Source of the DNA: Caecitellus pseudoparvulus
Taxonomy: Eukaryota; Bigyra: Bicosoecida
DNA: 64,000 nt
NCBI GenBank assembly: GCA_965644315.1
Contig: CBFFRQ010000069.1
Span: forward strand, 992,001 to 1,056,000
Direction of reading: 5' to 3'
Positions 43,201 through 51,682 of the stretch are shown one piece after another. The notes below the pieces were generated by a model, which was given only the letters and a program-made list of their open reading frames with translations, was not told where the DNA came from and did not search any database. The position numbers and the translations under genes were made by a program. Each line of letters begins with the position of its first letter. The stretch's first letter is position 1.

Positions 43201-44017
43201 CCTGCGCCTTGCAATGTGTGCTTCTCCAGGGCGGGTGCTGCTGGCAGTGGACTTCAGCCAAGTGGAGCTTCGCGTGCTGGCGCACTTGTCGCAGGATGAC
43301 ACCCTGCTGCAGCTCCTGCGCTCGGGCACTGACGTGTTCTTGTGGCTGACCCAGCAGTGGCGAGGCGTCTGTGCCGACCTCTCTCGTGCTGCCGCCAAGG
43401 CCCTCGTGTACGGCATGCTGTACGGCATGCAGGGGCGGCAACTTGGCGCCCAGATGGGCATTCCCACCGCGACAGCCATCCGACTACAAGGCGCCTTCCT
43501 TCAGCAGTTTCCCGGCGTCCGGGCACTGTTCAGTCGCACTGTTGCTCAGTGCCGTAGGCATGGCTTCGTCACTACCCTGCTGGGGCGGCGCCGGTACCTG
43601 CCTGACATTCGCAGTGCCGCCGCGGCCGCACGAGCACGGGCTGAGCGGCAAGCAGTGAACACCATCTGCCAGGGCTCAGCGGCAGACTTGCTCAAGGCGT
43701 CCCTCGTGGCCATTCAAAAGGCTCTGTCCTCCATTCAGCGCCCTGTCGCCGCTGGCGGGGAGAGATGGGTGCACGTAAGCACGCGGCGCGAGGTGGTTGA
43801 CCAGCACTGCGCTCATTTGGTCCTGCACATCCACGATGAAGTGGTGCTGGACGTGCCAGAGGAGCCGGCCGTGCTTCAGACCACCGCAGAGGCAGTGCGA
43901 CAGGCCATGGTTGAGACGACACCTCTTTCTGTGCCGCTGGTGGTGAAGATGGAGGTCGGCAAAACGTGGGGGGCCATGTCCCCTTTCGACCCTGATGAGC
44001 CAGAGCGCAGCTCCTGA
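37217..44017 (+). CDS. POLQ: DNA polymerase theta (helicase-polymerase)
   Basis: Enzyme of microhomology-mediated end joining. The frame from the ATG at 37217 gives 2,266 residues; an in-frame ATG at 37040 would add 59. N-terminal SF2 helicase: Walker A in RAPTSGGKSL (about residue 121), DEVHVVGD (about 240), SATMPNV, and QQMVGRAGRFG (about 495), followed by the Ski2-type helical region. A long low-conservation linker then leads to a degenerate exonuclease fold (LLDEYRGQLVIVHAKGVF) and a complete family-A polymerase: motif A DFSQVELRVLAHLSQD (about 2012), motif B RAAAKALVYGMLYG, and motif C HIHDEVVLD (about 2206). Both active sites look intact. The single exon is over 6.8 kb. The sequence GTGAAACAATTTCCGCAG near 37316 could mark an unrecognised N-terminal intron. 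Confidence 0.95.
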   Translation: MASEALNIVTGALGAPQHAPLSHDQRRSGSRLERETISAAAAPPAAKRQRVDLGEGGAEGLPELPRSHDDQSCSVLSSEWALPPAAGTVLLSQGIRRLHAWQRDCLRCHAKGSKTNLVVRAPTSGGKSLVGDMLLLRRLHELPGTLAMVVLPYQALVREKAANLAALAAALDGCGAQGAASSAPKVKAVFGHKGGSRFGSAQVVVTTPERALGIVAQLCADEANPIAPGLSSLSFVCMDEVHVVGDSSRGGRVEVLLTLLLHASRAVGQPPPTSQPRHRAGHCPIQIVAMSATMPNVQAVAAWLRATPFTATHRPSTLHQYTVLQGHVYACRDPRSQALRVLSSAAGGTASSVPAALQSLARETAVRGQHCLVFCASKAGVRRTALSLATALQQGMASTPWRPSDELRSLLDLPIMQSLDAGLRGAFAVGVGVHHASLEAGVKEVMQGAFERRALHTLCATTSLAAGVNLPAHRVIVTALKVGIATLDATRYQQMVGRAGRFGLAAGGEAYVLARTLQDRRDAAELALAGAEPLLSRLLPARMEPVDPAALQSASALFTQPAQSQPLWITQKTSEQWSLPAAPDVQRLLLAGVSAGLVVGPASLRELLQCTFAASLGHLEPLQAVAVSTLSRLLQERHVCDSRHTTAKDAWREAAVGTVQAKAGCHPVELARRMGATLSSAWLDMVARSLLERGEALAPLPCVGDVQGESVGCQTPWLPSDTGSAAFASSLTGAETSVLLNCAHVVLRRQNLASQLQPVFLICPVLGLPRVKAPPSLFSRYCALPDAERGMVHEMGIGQGDVLALQGIDAVPPRLRSAMQRLQAVLMLYFALHGARLAAVARWFGFNQDDVGEVQGLVSTTFTFAGSVKRLVAHVLPPRQRPILTRLIDHMRRQLKGILKGKAAKLAATLRCDVGVTQAVAEAGLHSIPALAAAHPSATQAALLAAAPWALPDRARGAFAPHKAEKGGGILLSPCNAQPELPKEASLDELCGAMSTWLDDVAPATKAALDEQRSAALASQSLFQATSRARDDWDTSTRASELSQDASLLSPVPCSVRAGGTLLDTCADTTPLCLTFNTSAVLLPTESGASFIRGDSAGVSFALRNGEVLPVGDALAGEAWAADAFDSDSGDSVLSAFSAGSSAGMKGAEQGQGTVVGGSCNGSAAEAHSRIEAADTSCDRTFRSLLVSSPDVTPERHSMSCLSLEPPASALKTCTSPQAQRTASSARLPPLSDVLGHTGLAAAQQAPVLAVSLLMSKLPAFACAERWSWCLGRGSHAVKSKALLQFASAGEINSCTAPGQAQTAYRVIVEGSACILRGVTFTWADPSLRSCVLTLPPPIPRRPAWEGLHAGSLPFAAMRSIASFTDFGGQNGCLSSTCLAGTCRAGAAAVADARAGHHAKHVQPRWGILQRLLDEYRGQLVIVHAKGVFAELLRHGVQPPAAPVFDPAVAHWMLDTDAASSPSLHALCSRYGHSLQPHLLDSLVSSGSMGEEQAAAALSAVEAWLHAQATLKQHSKPLSRFNRLAPDAVLAQYPATAFAMAGDMLAGGSMPDKARPTSSVFCVQGTWTEDSAGSEAVLGAADQHWVTLARPGTQCVPALSCHSGAGPPTPRPIMRRGAGMVPGWDGRDVAHQRGCVALVVSAALRHALQAGCLLQPLLELEMPARLVMACAEVRGMAADKRLLVALHTQVKESRHALDSAAARLVPSSRRLNLASERDVCTALEDMLAGREGPVPVSFTSAGLERLANDAKVPFPARCLAAAVLQMRVLAPMGSCLSSLLAAVAWEGSSSGFRVFPVSNAFSATGRVGLRKPNLQMLPKATCIRLASTLTVHQELRMGLLPPAAAVAGPAAACLVVNAAASHAKASTAQGQPRYPVLRPASLVTAGGSVALDQPSVASGPMSTTLTPRGQLDLRHAPLAQYWEAFGFPYPNPKSVSQVLVRFGQSPRAPAIAVPADQVQRRMGARFYDLAALLAPPEDDTDSPYLPLSHCTSTLNLRLAMCASPGRVLLAVDFSQVELRVLAHLSQDDTLLQLLRSGTDVFLWLTQQWRGVCADLSRAAAKALVYGMLYGMQGRQLGAQMGIPTATAIRLQGAFLQQFPGVRALFSRTVAQCRRHGFVTTLLGRRRYLPDIRSAAAAARARAERQAVNTICQGSAADLLKASLVAIQKALSSIQRPVAAGGERWVHVSTRREVVDQHCAHLVLHIHDEVVLDVPEEPAVLQTTAEAVRQAMVETTPLSVPLVVKMEVGKTWGAMSPFDPDEPERSS
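37323..37333 (+). promoter_or_regulatory. CAATTTCCGCA motif copy near POLQ start
   Basis: Exact 11-mer about 105 nt downstream of the chosen ATG, followed by G as in CCGCAG. It is read here as coding (ETISAAA) but could be part of an intron. Confidence 0.35.
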
Positions 44018-44094
44018 CTATAATCCACAACCCACGCCACATTTCATGGAGAATACGCACAGCCTGTGGCTTGATTTACCCCTTATTTGTTGGA

Positions 44095-44601
44095 ATGGCT
44101 GACCGACACGAAGAGCAGCGCCCTGCGAAGGATGCAGGGGCTCCGAGAATTCCTCTGACCACCGCTTGCGTTTCAGATGAAACGCCGGCCAGCCCAGCCG
44201 TAGCCTGTCCCTACAAGAAAGGGAAACCCCGTATGTCAGCGTTCCCTGCCTGCACACTACCCCTGACACTTGCTGTATCCGCGCTCGCTCCCCCCCCCTT
44301 GGCAGTGAAGCCCCTTCCATTTCGAATTCATGTGCTGGAGCCAAAGGCTGATGGCTCCATGCCTGCCCCCTGTGACTGCGGCAGGCAACACATGGTGCGG
44401 GGACACACATACCGCTACTGCACCTGCGGCCACAGCAAGGCACAGCCTTTTTGCGACGATTCTCATGAAATGGAGGCGCCGTCGTTCTCTCCCCTGGAGT
44501 TTGTCGCGGACAAACCGCAGACCTTCTACTTGCTTTGCGGCTGCAAGCAGACGGACGTGCCCCCGCACTGTGACGGTAACCACATCCACATTGAATTCTA
44601 A
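44095..44601 (+). CDS. CDGSH iron-sulfur protein with two CDGSH motifs (CISD3-like)
   Basis: 168 residues from the ATG at 44095. Two 2Fe-2S CDGSH motifs are complete with their three Cys and one His: CTCGHSKAQPFCDDSH (about residues 121-136) and CGCKQTDVPPHCDGNH (about 149-164). Two motifs in one soluble chain is the CISD3/MiNT architecture, found in the mitochondrial matrix. The roughly 80-residue N-terminal extension has basic and hydroxylated stretches and may be a targeting sequence, but it is not strongly amphipathic by eye. The gene begins 77 nt after the POLQ stop. Only 4 nt separate its TAA from the convergent stop of the purine gene. Confidence 0.85.
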   Translation: MADRHEEQRPAKDAGAPRIPLTTACVSDETPASPAVACPYKKGKPRMSAFPACTLPLTLAVSALAPPPLAVKPLPFRIHVLEPKADGSMPAPCDCGRQHMVRGHTYRYCTCGHSKAQPFCDDSHEMEAPSFSPLEFVADKPQTFYLLCGCKQTDVPPHCDGNHIHIEF

Positions 44602-44605
44602 GGCG

Positions 44606-47600
44606 CTACACGAAGCGCACAGGTTCGTTTGCCTCGCCACGCGGCACGAGTTTGCCGATGACGGACACTTCTTGGCCGCTCGCAGCCAGGAGGTCTGCCA
44701 GGCCGGTGGCCGCCTCTGCTGCAGCCACCACCACCATGCCGACGCCCATGTTGAACGTACGAAACATCTCTGCCTCCTGCACGCTGCCAGCCACTTGAAG
44801 CCACTTGAACACGGGCGGAACCGGCCACGACCCCGTCTGAATCTCAGCAAGGAGGGTCGCAGGCAGAGCGCGGGGAAGGTTCTCGGGCAGCCCGCCGCCT
44901 GTGATGTGTGCCAGCCCCTTGATGCCTGCCCCCAGCGGCGATCGCAGGGCTGCCAAGACCGGCTTCACGTACAAGCGAGTGGGCGCCAGGAGGGCTTGCG
45001 CCAGTGTCGCGCCTTCTGGCGCTGACGTGGTGGCGAAGGGGCAGGGCGCGTGCCATGCCGCACCACAACTGTCCACGATGCTGCGTACGAGGGAGAAGCC
45101 ATTCGAGTGCACGCCGCTGGATGCCAGGCCCAGCAACACGTCACCAGGGCGCATTGCATCAGTCTTGGGCAGCAACCGCCCCCGCTCCACTGCCCCCACT
45201 GCAAAGCCGGCGATGTCGTACTCCCCAGGCCCGTACATTCCGGGCATCTCTGCCGTTTCGCCTCCCAGCAGTGCGCAGCCACTCTCGCGACACCCGGCTG
45301 CGACCCCTGCTACGACCGCCGCTGCATCGGTGGGGTCCAGGTGGCCAGTGGCAAAGTAGTCCAGAAAGAACAGCGGCTCGGCGCCCTGAGAAAGGATGTC
45401 GTTCACACACATGGCAACACCGTCGATGCCGATGGTGTCATGTACGCCTGCGATTCCAGCCACCGTCAGCTTTGTGCCTACACCGTCGGTGCCGCTCACG
45501 AGCAGAGGGTCAGAGTACCCAGCGGCAGCCAAGTCGAACACACCGCCGAAGCCTCCCACGCTGCCATCTGCGCCAGACCGCTGAGTACTCTTCACGAGTG
45601 GCTTGATCAAGTCCACCAGTGCTGCACCCGCCTCAATGTCCACACCTGCTGCTGCGTACGTCAGGCCTGCCTGTTTGGCGTCCAGGCAGGGCGGGTTGTG
45701 TGCAATTCCAGGTGGCAACGCTCCTGCTGGGAGGAGGGACAGCAGCTCTGCACTGAACTGGCCATCCCCCCTCTCCAAGATTGTCGTGAGAAGGGGAGAA
45801 CCATCTCCGAAGAGAAGGATGGCGTCAGCCAAGGCCTCCACTTCAGCCACCTGCACCCGCTGCTTCAGAGCGGCCGCGTCATCTCCCGGCAGCACCGGCA
45901 CTGTGCGCTGTGTGAGAATGGCGCCAGTGTCCACTCCCGTGTCCACAAAGTGCACCGTGCAGCCAGTCACGTGCTCCCCTGCGTCAAGCACAGCCTGGTG
46001 TACATCGCAGTCCATGCCGCCGCCAAACTTGGGCAGCAGGGACGGGTGCACATTCAATAGCCGCCACATGAAGCGGCGCACAAGAACTGGGCTGACGATG
46101 CGCATGAACCCGATGAGCAGGACGACGTCTACGTCAGCTGCTTCAAGCACGTCAGCCACCTCCGCGTCAAATGCCTCTCGGCTCTTGCCCTTGCTGGGAA
46201 TGACAGCCACCGGCAGTCCAGCTGCCTCTGCGTTCTGCACTATGCCGGCGCTGCTGCGATTGCTTATCACCTGCACGATGGCGGCCTTTCCATGTAGCAA
46301 GCAGCCAGGCTGCATCAACTTGGCCAGTTCCACCATGTCGCTTCCGTTCGTGCTGCCCAGCACGCCGACGCGAACAGGGCCGGGCTTCCTGTGCCACGCC
46401 AGATCAGCTGCAGCACGCAGGGAGCACGCGCCACCTGCCAAGGCAGCTCTGTGCCTGCGCAGTTCCTGGGCGATCGGCTTGCCCCCGATGTCTCGACGGA
46501 ACGTCATGCCCTCGAAGTGCACGCCCCGCAGGGTGTCGTAGCTGTGACGCACGGCGAGGGAGAGGGAGTCTCCGACACTGGTGGCTGCCAGAACGCGCCC
46601 CCCCGCCGTCACCAACTGCTCCCCATGCCACGCCGTGCCTGCATGGTGAATGGTGGAACAGCCCTTGGCGAGCGCTTCGGGGGGCGGCAGCGTGAGGGGC
46701 AGTCCTTTGGCGTATGCCGCAGGGTACCCCCTGCTTGCCGCCACCACCGTCGCCGCATGCTGACTGGCACCGCGCCAGTCAACTCCAGCGATGCGCACAC
46801 AACCAGCAGGGGGTGCGGTGATGCCGAGGAGTTGCGTTGCGAACGATAGCCCAGCAGAGGGCAGGGAGCCCTGAGTGGCGGCCAGCAGCACACGTGCAAA
46901 GTCCGTCTTCGGCGACAGCAGCGGCAGGACGACTTGAGTCTCTGGGTCGCCGAACCGGACGTTAAACTCCAGCACACTAATGCTGCGTGGCTGTCCATGC
47001 CCAGGACTGGGTCCCAGCATGAGGCCCGCAAACAGCACTCCCACGAAGGGGTGCCCCTCCTCCGCCATCCCGCGAACGGCAGGCAGCATCACGCGGTCCA
47101 CAATGGCCTGGTACGTGGCCCCGTCAACGAGAGGGGATGGCGCAATGGCGCCCATGCCGCCAGTGTTGGCCCCTTGATTGAACTCGTGGATGCGTTTGTG
47201 GTCTTGGACCGGCACCATGGGCAGGGCGTGCGCGCCGTCGCAGAGGGCGAAGAGAGACACCTCTTCCCCCTGCACATGCTCCTCCACCACGACCTCGGCC
47301 CCCGCGCTGCCGAACACGTCGCCACAGAGCATGGCTTTCACGGCTTCCACTGCGGCCTCTGGTGTCTCAGGCAGGAGCACGCCTTTGCCAGCAGCCAAGC
47401 CGCTGGCCTTGACCACCACCCGCCTGCTTTGCCGAGATGCGATGTATGCTTCTGCCGCACCCACGTCTCGGAACACGCCAAAAGGGGACGTAGGAATGCC
47501 GTGGCGCCGCATGAAGGCCTTGCTGAATGCCTTGGAGGTCTCCAACTGGGCGGCAGCTTGACTCGGCCCAAAGCAGGGGATGCCAGCGGCCAGCAGGGCG

Positions 47601-47961
47601 TCTGCGGAAATTGTTGCGGCAGCGCTGCATCCCCTGCATCTTGCACGAAAGCAGCGTGCAACGCACCAGAGAGTCCGTCAGCCAGTGGCTTCTCGGGTCC
47701 AATGACGACAAGGTGGACATTACGCTCTTTACAGAAGTCCAACACCGCGCCACTGCCCTCCAGCGCTACATTTTGCACGCTGCACTGCTCATTGGACAGA
47801 GCAGCAGTGCCGGGATTGCCAGGTGCCACGAACAGCTGCCGGACGCTGGGTGACGATGCCAAGGCACATGCAATTGCATGTTCTCGGCCTCCTCCTCCGA
47901 TGATGAGCACAGCCTGTGCTTCTGCCGCCTCAGCACCAGTGTGCTGTTCGAAGCTGCTCAT
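44606..47961 (-). CDS. GART: Trifunctional purine enzyme, domain order GARS-GART-AIRS (2 exons)
   Basis: Performs steps 2, 3 and 5 of de novo purine synthesis. Exons 47961-47667 and 47601-44606 join in phase ([16 protein letters not shown]) into about 1,096 residues. PurD-type GARS, about 1-490: [37 protein letters not shown]. PurN-type GART, about 505-710: [11 protein letters not shown], the catalytic LNVHPSLLP and [12 protein letters not shown]. PurM-type AIRS, about 743-1096: [45 protein letters not shown]. All key motifs look intact. The 65-nt intron ends exactly in CAATTTCCGCAG. Animals have GARS-AIRS-GART and fungi GARS-AIRS, so this order is different. In-frame ATGs upstream to 48030 could add a short basic leader. 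Confidence 0.93.
47602..47613 (-). promoter_or_regulatory. CAATTTCCGCAG motif forming the 3' splice site of the GART intron
   Basis: Sense orientation relative to GART. Here the motif is not near the donor; its terminal CAG is the inferred acceptor, since the reading frame resumes with ACGCCCTG encoding the conserved DAL. Confidence 0.5.
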
Positions 47962-48066
47962 GGCGACAGATTTGCTGAGGCGGCCTGAGGAGTGCCTTGG
48001 CAACCAGAGCATGCATTCACAAAACATGCGAGGAGATGGGGACACGATTTGACACGCAATAGGACA

Positions 48067-48095
48067 CGTTGACGGTTTGACGGTTTGATGTGACG
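48067..48095. repeat. Imperfect TTGACGG direct repeats
   Basis: GTTGACGG, GTTTGACGG and GATGTGACGG occur in a row, about 110-135 nt upstream of the GART ATG and between it and the neighbouring stop codon, followed by a G9 run near 48103. Possibly a regulatory cluster. Confidence 0.4.
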
Positions 48096-48118
48096 GTAAC
48101 GAGGGGGGGGGGAGGCTG

Positions 48119-49137
48119 TCAACCTAGGAGGTCGCTGAGCGCCGCTCCAGCCAGCATGGCCGCAAGCTCAGCGTCCTCCTGAGAGTACAGCCCACCCCAT
48201 GGCTGACCCATCCCAGCCAAGGCATCTGCTGCACTGCACTGCTCTGGGTGCTTGCGGCGGGCCTTGGCGCTGGGGCGGGCGCCCTCGCCAGACACAGAGT
48301 GGTCTGGGGAGGGCACAGTGTGAGCGCCAGTCCAGGGAGCAAGCGAACCTGCATCCTTCGAACTGGCATGTGGCGCTGGGCTGGACTGCTGTGCAGTCGG
48401 GCGCTTGGGACTGGAGCAGGCAGTGTCTGTGCTGGCTCCAAGGTCTTCGTCATCGTCGATGACGGTTGGGGTGTGCCTGAAGCGCCGTTTGGAGCCCCGG
48501 CGGGCACGCTTAAGGCGGCTGGAAACAGGGTGCACCATCCTGAGATATAGAGTGTGCAGTGCGCCAGGCTGGGGTGCTGAGGCAGGGTACGCAGCCGCGG
48601 AGCCTTGCTCCAGCCGCTCCATGATGCGGGCGGTGTACGGATGGGGATTCTGGGCCTTCAGAACACATGGTAGGGAAGCAGATGTAAACTTGCCGGTGTG
48701 TATGAAATCCACTAGCTGTGGGCCCAGTGCCAGCCCCTGTTGTGGGGGGAGAAAAAGTACAAGGGGTGCAGCATCGAGCCGGCGTCTCGGCTGAGTGCAC
48801 GTTGCGGCGCACCTGGCTTGGCTTCCTTCCTTTGGCTTCCAGACGCTCGATACGCTTAAGTTCGCGGGCTGACATGTCTGTGCCACACAAAACTATCTTA
48901 GTCCGCTTGGAGACATTGCGCTGTGGGAGGAGCGGGGCGAGTGCTGGGCGTGGCAGGTGGCGAAACTCTCGGGAAACGCACTGCGATGCCGAAGAAAGGC
49001 AGCTTCACTCGGAGCAGTGCCACCACCTGGGCTCGTGACAAGCCAGTGTCAAACGTGTTTCCCAGCAGGACAATGCGGTCCTGCACCTCCCCATGTGAGT
49101 CTGCCTCGTCCAGCGAGTCAGAACTGCTACTGTCCAT
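48119..49137 (-). CDS. Hypothetical protein, possibly BRCT-like (3 exons)
   Basis: Exons 49137-48982, 48920-48813 and 48736-48119 join in frame into about 293 residues. The acidic start MDSSSSDSLDEADSHGE is followed by VQDRIVLLGNTFDTGLSRAQVV, then SKRTKIVLCGTDMSARELKRIERLEAKG, then LALGPQLVDFIHTGKFTS. Two short hydrophobic strands, a helix and a final D-x-I-xx-G-K-F could be the beta-alpha pattern and last helix of a BRCT domain, but the central Trp is missing and I would not rely on it. The C-terminal half is low complexity: basic (RLKRARRGSKRRFRH), then acidic (VIDDDEDL), then Ser/Pro-rich. It is probably nuclear. The introns are 61 and 76 nt. The boundary of exon 1 is the least certain. 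Confidence 0.5.
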
Positions 49138-49261
49138 GGTGGTGTGTGTGACACTGCTCCTATGCTTGTGCGCCTGCGGCAGTACATGCATTCTCAAGTT
49201 GAATCGGTGCCCGAGGGCTCTTGATTTGACCGTGCCCGGTAATGTGCGAGTGTCTCCTTCC

Positions 49262-51429
49262 TCAAGCGGACGCACTGCCGGCGCCGGGAGCCGCCGTCTC
49301 GCCAGCCGCACCTGACGTGGCAGTCTGCTGCGCCAAGTGCTCCTGCAGTTCGCGAGCATTCTGCAGCATGTCCAGGCGCTCTCCCAGAGTGCTCATGGGG
49401 TCCAGTTGCACCAGGGCGGTTCCAGCATCCCCCTCAGCCCCCACACGCGGGGGGACTGCCACGTTTACCTCCAGTTCAGCAGGCAGCTCCACGCACCCTC
49501 GAGCATTCACAGCGTGCAGCCCGGCCCCAGCTGTGCGATAGCAGAACTGCAGCTCCTCCTCAGAGAGCGCGGCGTCATCCGATGCGTCAAGGGTGCTGGT
49601 CAGGGGCACCGACACGCCCCCTGCGGATGCCAGAAAGCAGCCCATTCGCTCGGGGATGGAGGCACACACCTGCCCCACGACCAGCATGCAGCGTGTGAGC
49701 AGCAGTAGCTCCTCAGCACTTGGGCGGTCCGGCTTGCCGCTGCGCATGGTGGTGGCCATGGGGAATGACTGGCTGTCGGCGGGCCGCAGCTTCAGCGCCT
49801 CAGCAGCATCCAGGTCGTCAAACGGCATGTGCAAGGCCTCAGAGAACAGCATGGCCGTCTCCCGTGCGCCCCAGACGACTTCCCCTGGCTTGCGCTGCGC
49901 AGCTGCGCGTCTGCACTGCTTCTTGTGCTCTGGCCAGTGCTCGGCTTGGCACTCCTTGCTGCAATAATACGTGCGCCGACAGCGCACACAGCGCTTCATG
50001 CGCACACTGCTGTCTTGCCCCGACACATCACATGCAGGCCTGCCGCACACAAGGTCCATCGGGTGCGGGGTGGCTAGAGCAAGGACATCCTGGTCCACCA
50101 CAGCCACACCTCGCAGGGCAGCTTTGAGCTCGGCGATTTTCGCGAGGCGCCCGAAACGCACCATGCTGGCTCCAAACGCACCGCCGCTGGAGGACTCTCC
50201 CATCTCTGCCTCCGCTGCGCCAGGGCCTTCCTTCCACTTCCTCTCCTCGGCTTGCAGCTGCCGCAGCTGGGCCAGGCGCTCCGACATCTCCTTGTCCAAG
50301 TGCCCCACCAGGCGCTGCTCGGCATCCCACCGGCTCCAGAACAAGGACACGCCTCGCGTGCCGAACTGGGCGTCGAAGGGCCTCCCGCGCACGTCGCCTG
50401 GGCGGCTGCCGTGCACCCACGTGGGGGGGGCCTCTCCCCGCCGTGCGCCCATGCGCTGCTCCATGTCGGCGTCATCCCCCGTCCCCTGTGCCTCCATCTG
50501 CGCCTCCTCAGCGGTGCGGCCCATGACTGTCATCCACACTGTGCCAGCAGGCACGCGCACGCCAGCTAGGGTGGCTGGCTCAGCGAAGGTGATGCGGAAG
50601 GTCATGCGCTCAGGTGTGCCTCGCCAAGGCGTGTGCTGGAAAAACCACTGGGAGGTGGACCAGAACCTCGCGAAGATGCCCTTGGTCACGCCGTCGCCAC
50701 GCAGGAGGCCTGGGCGATTTGACGCGCCGGTGATGGTGGCGGCATCCACATCCACCAGTGTCTGGGAGTACTTCGCGGTCAGCGCCTCCAGCGCCTCCAG
50801 AGGCTTCCACACAGCACAGTCGATGCCAATGGAGGCGAGGGACTGATGACAGTGAGCTGCCTCCACGATGGTCGTGAACACCACCTTCTCGGGGCGGAAG
50901 GCGGGGCGGACGGGGGCTGGTGCGCCGGAGGATGCCAGCGCACTGGCGCTGGTGGGGTGCCGCATGTTCTCAAGCAGCCACTGCAGCTGGGAGCGTGGGT
51001 CGGGCAGGTGCTCGGAAGGGAAGAACATCTTGTAGGTGAGCACTTCCGTGGACGGGGACAGCTGCAGCAAGACGGTGAAGTACGGGCGCACAGGCGTGGG
51101 CTCTTGCTCTTCTGGCGTGGAGCTGGCTGCCGACCACACGCGCAACTTGCGAGTCGCCACCTGCCACACGATGCCGTCTTCCTTGGGAATTGTGAGCGCT
51201 GTGGACACCTCTTCAGATGAGAGGTAGTTCACATCCTTTGGCGAGCAGGGCACTGTGCACAGAGGGAGACAGCGGCGTGGACAGCATGAACCAGGCGCAG
51301 GCCGCGAAACTGGCACACACTGTCATTGCCTGGGAAGCGCGACTTGGGCTCTGCAGCCTCAGATGCTTCTTCTGCAGCAGCTATCGTCTCGAACTTGTCA
51401 TACTTCTCAGAGAGCGATGAAGCCGCCAT
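49262..51429 (-). CDS. MYND zinc-finger protein of unknown function (2 exons)
   Basis: Exons 51429-51321 and 51252-49262 join in phase into about 699 residues. An acidic N-terminus leads to a conserved-looking globular region (FRPEKVVFTTIVEAAHCHQS ... CAVWKPLEALEAL ... WFFQHTPW) that I cannot assign. A predicted coiled coil (LAQLRQLQAEERKWKEG) precedes the MYND finger near 49916-50054: CGRPAC, CVRCRRTYYCSKECQ and HWPEHKKQC, with all seven Cys and the His in place. MYND fingers bind proline-rich partners. No SET domain is visible, so it is not an SMYD methyltransferase. A CAACTTCCGCAG variant of the recurrent motif lies 23 nt upstream of the ATG. It is divergent from the DGAT2-like gene, with 253 nt between the starts. 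Confidence 0.75.
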
Positions 51430-51682
51430 GGTGCTGCGCGGTGCCGCAGTCCAACTTCCGCAGCCAGGCGCAGTCAATGTTGCCGGCTGTGCCAGCCAAA
51501 AACTCCACCCCACGACAAACACATAGCTGAGGCAATCGCTTCTTCATGGAACGCGCAGTGGCAATGTGAATTGTCTTGTCTGCTCCTTGGCCTCGCCTGG
51601 GCCGCTGTGCTGAGCGAGAATTCTACTGTGGCCGGCGCACCGGCAGGCGACTGCCAATCCTGGTGTCCTGTGCCTTCCTGCC

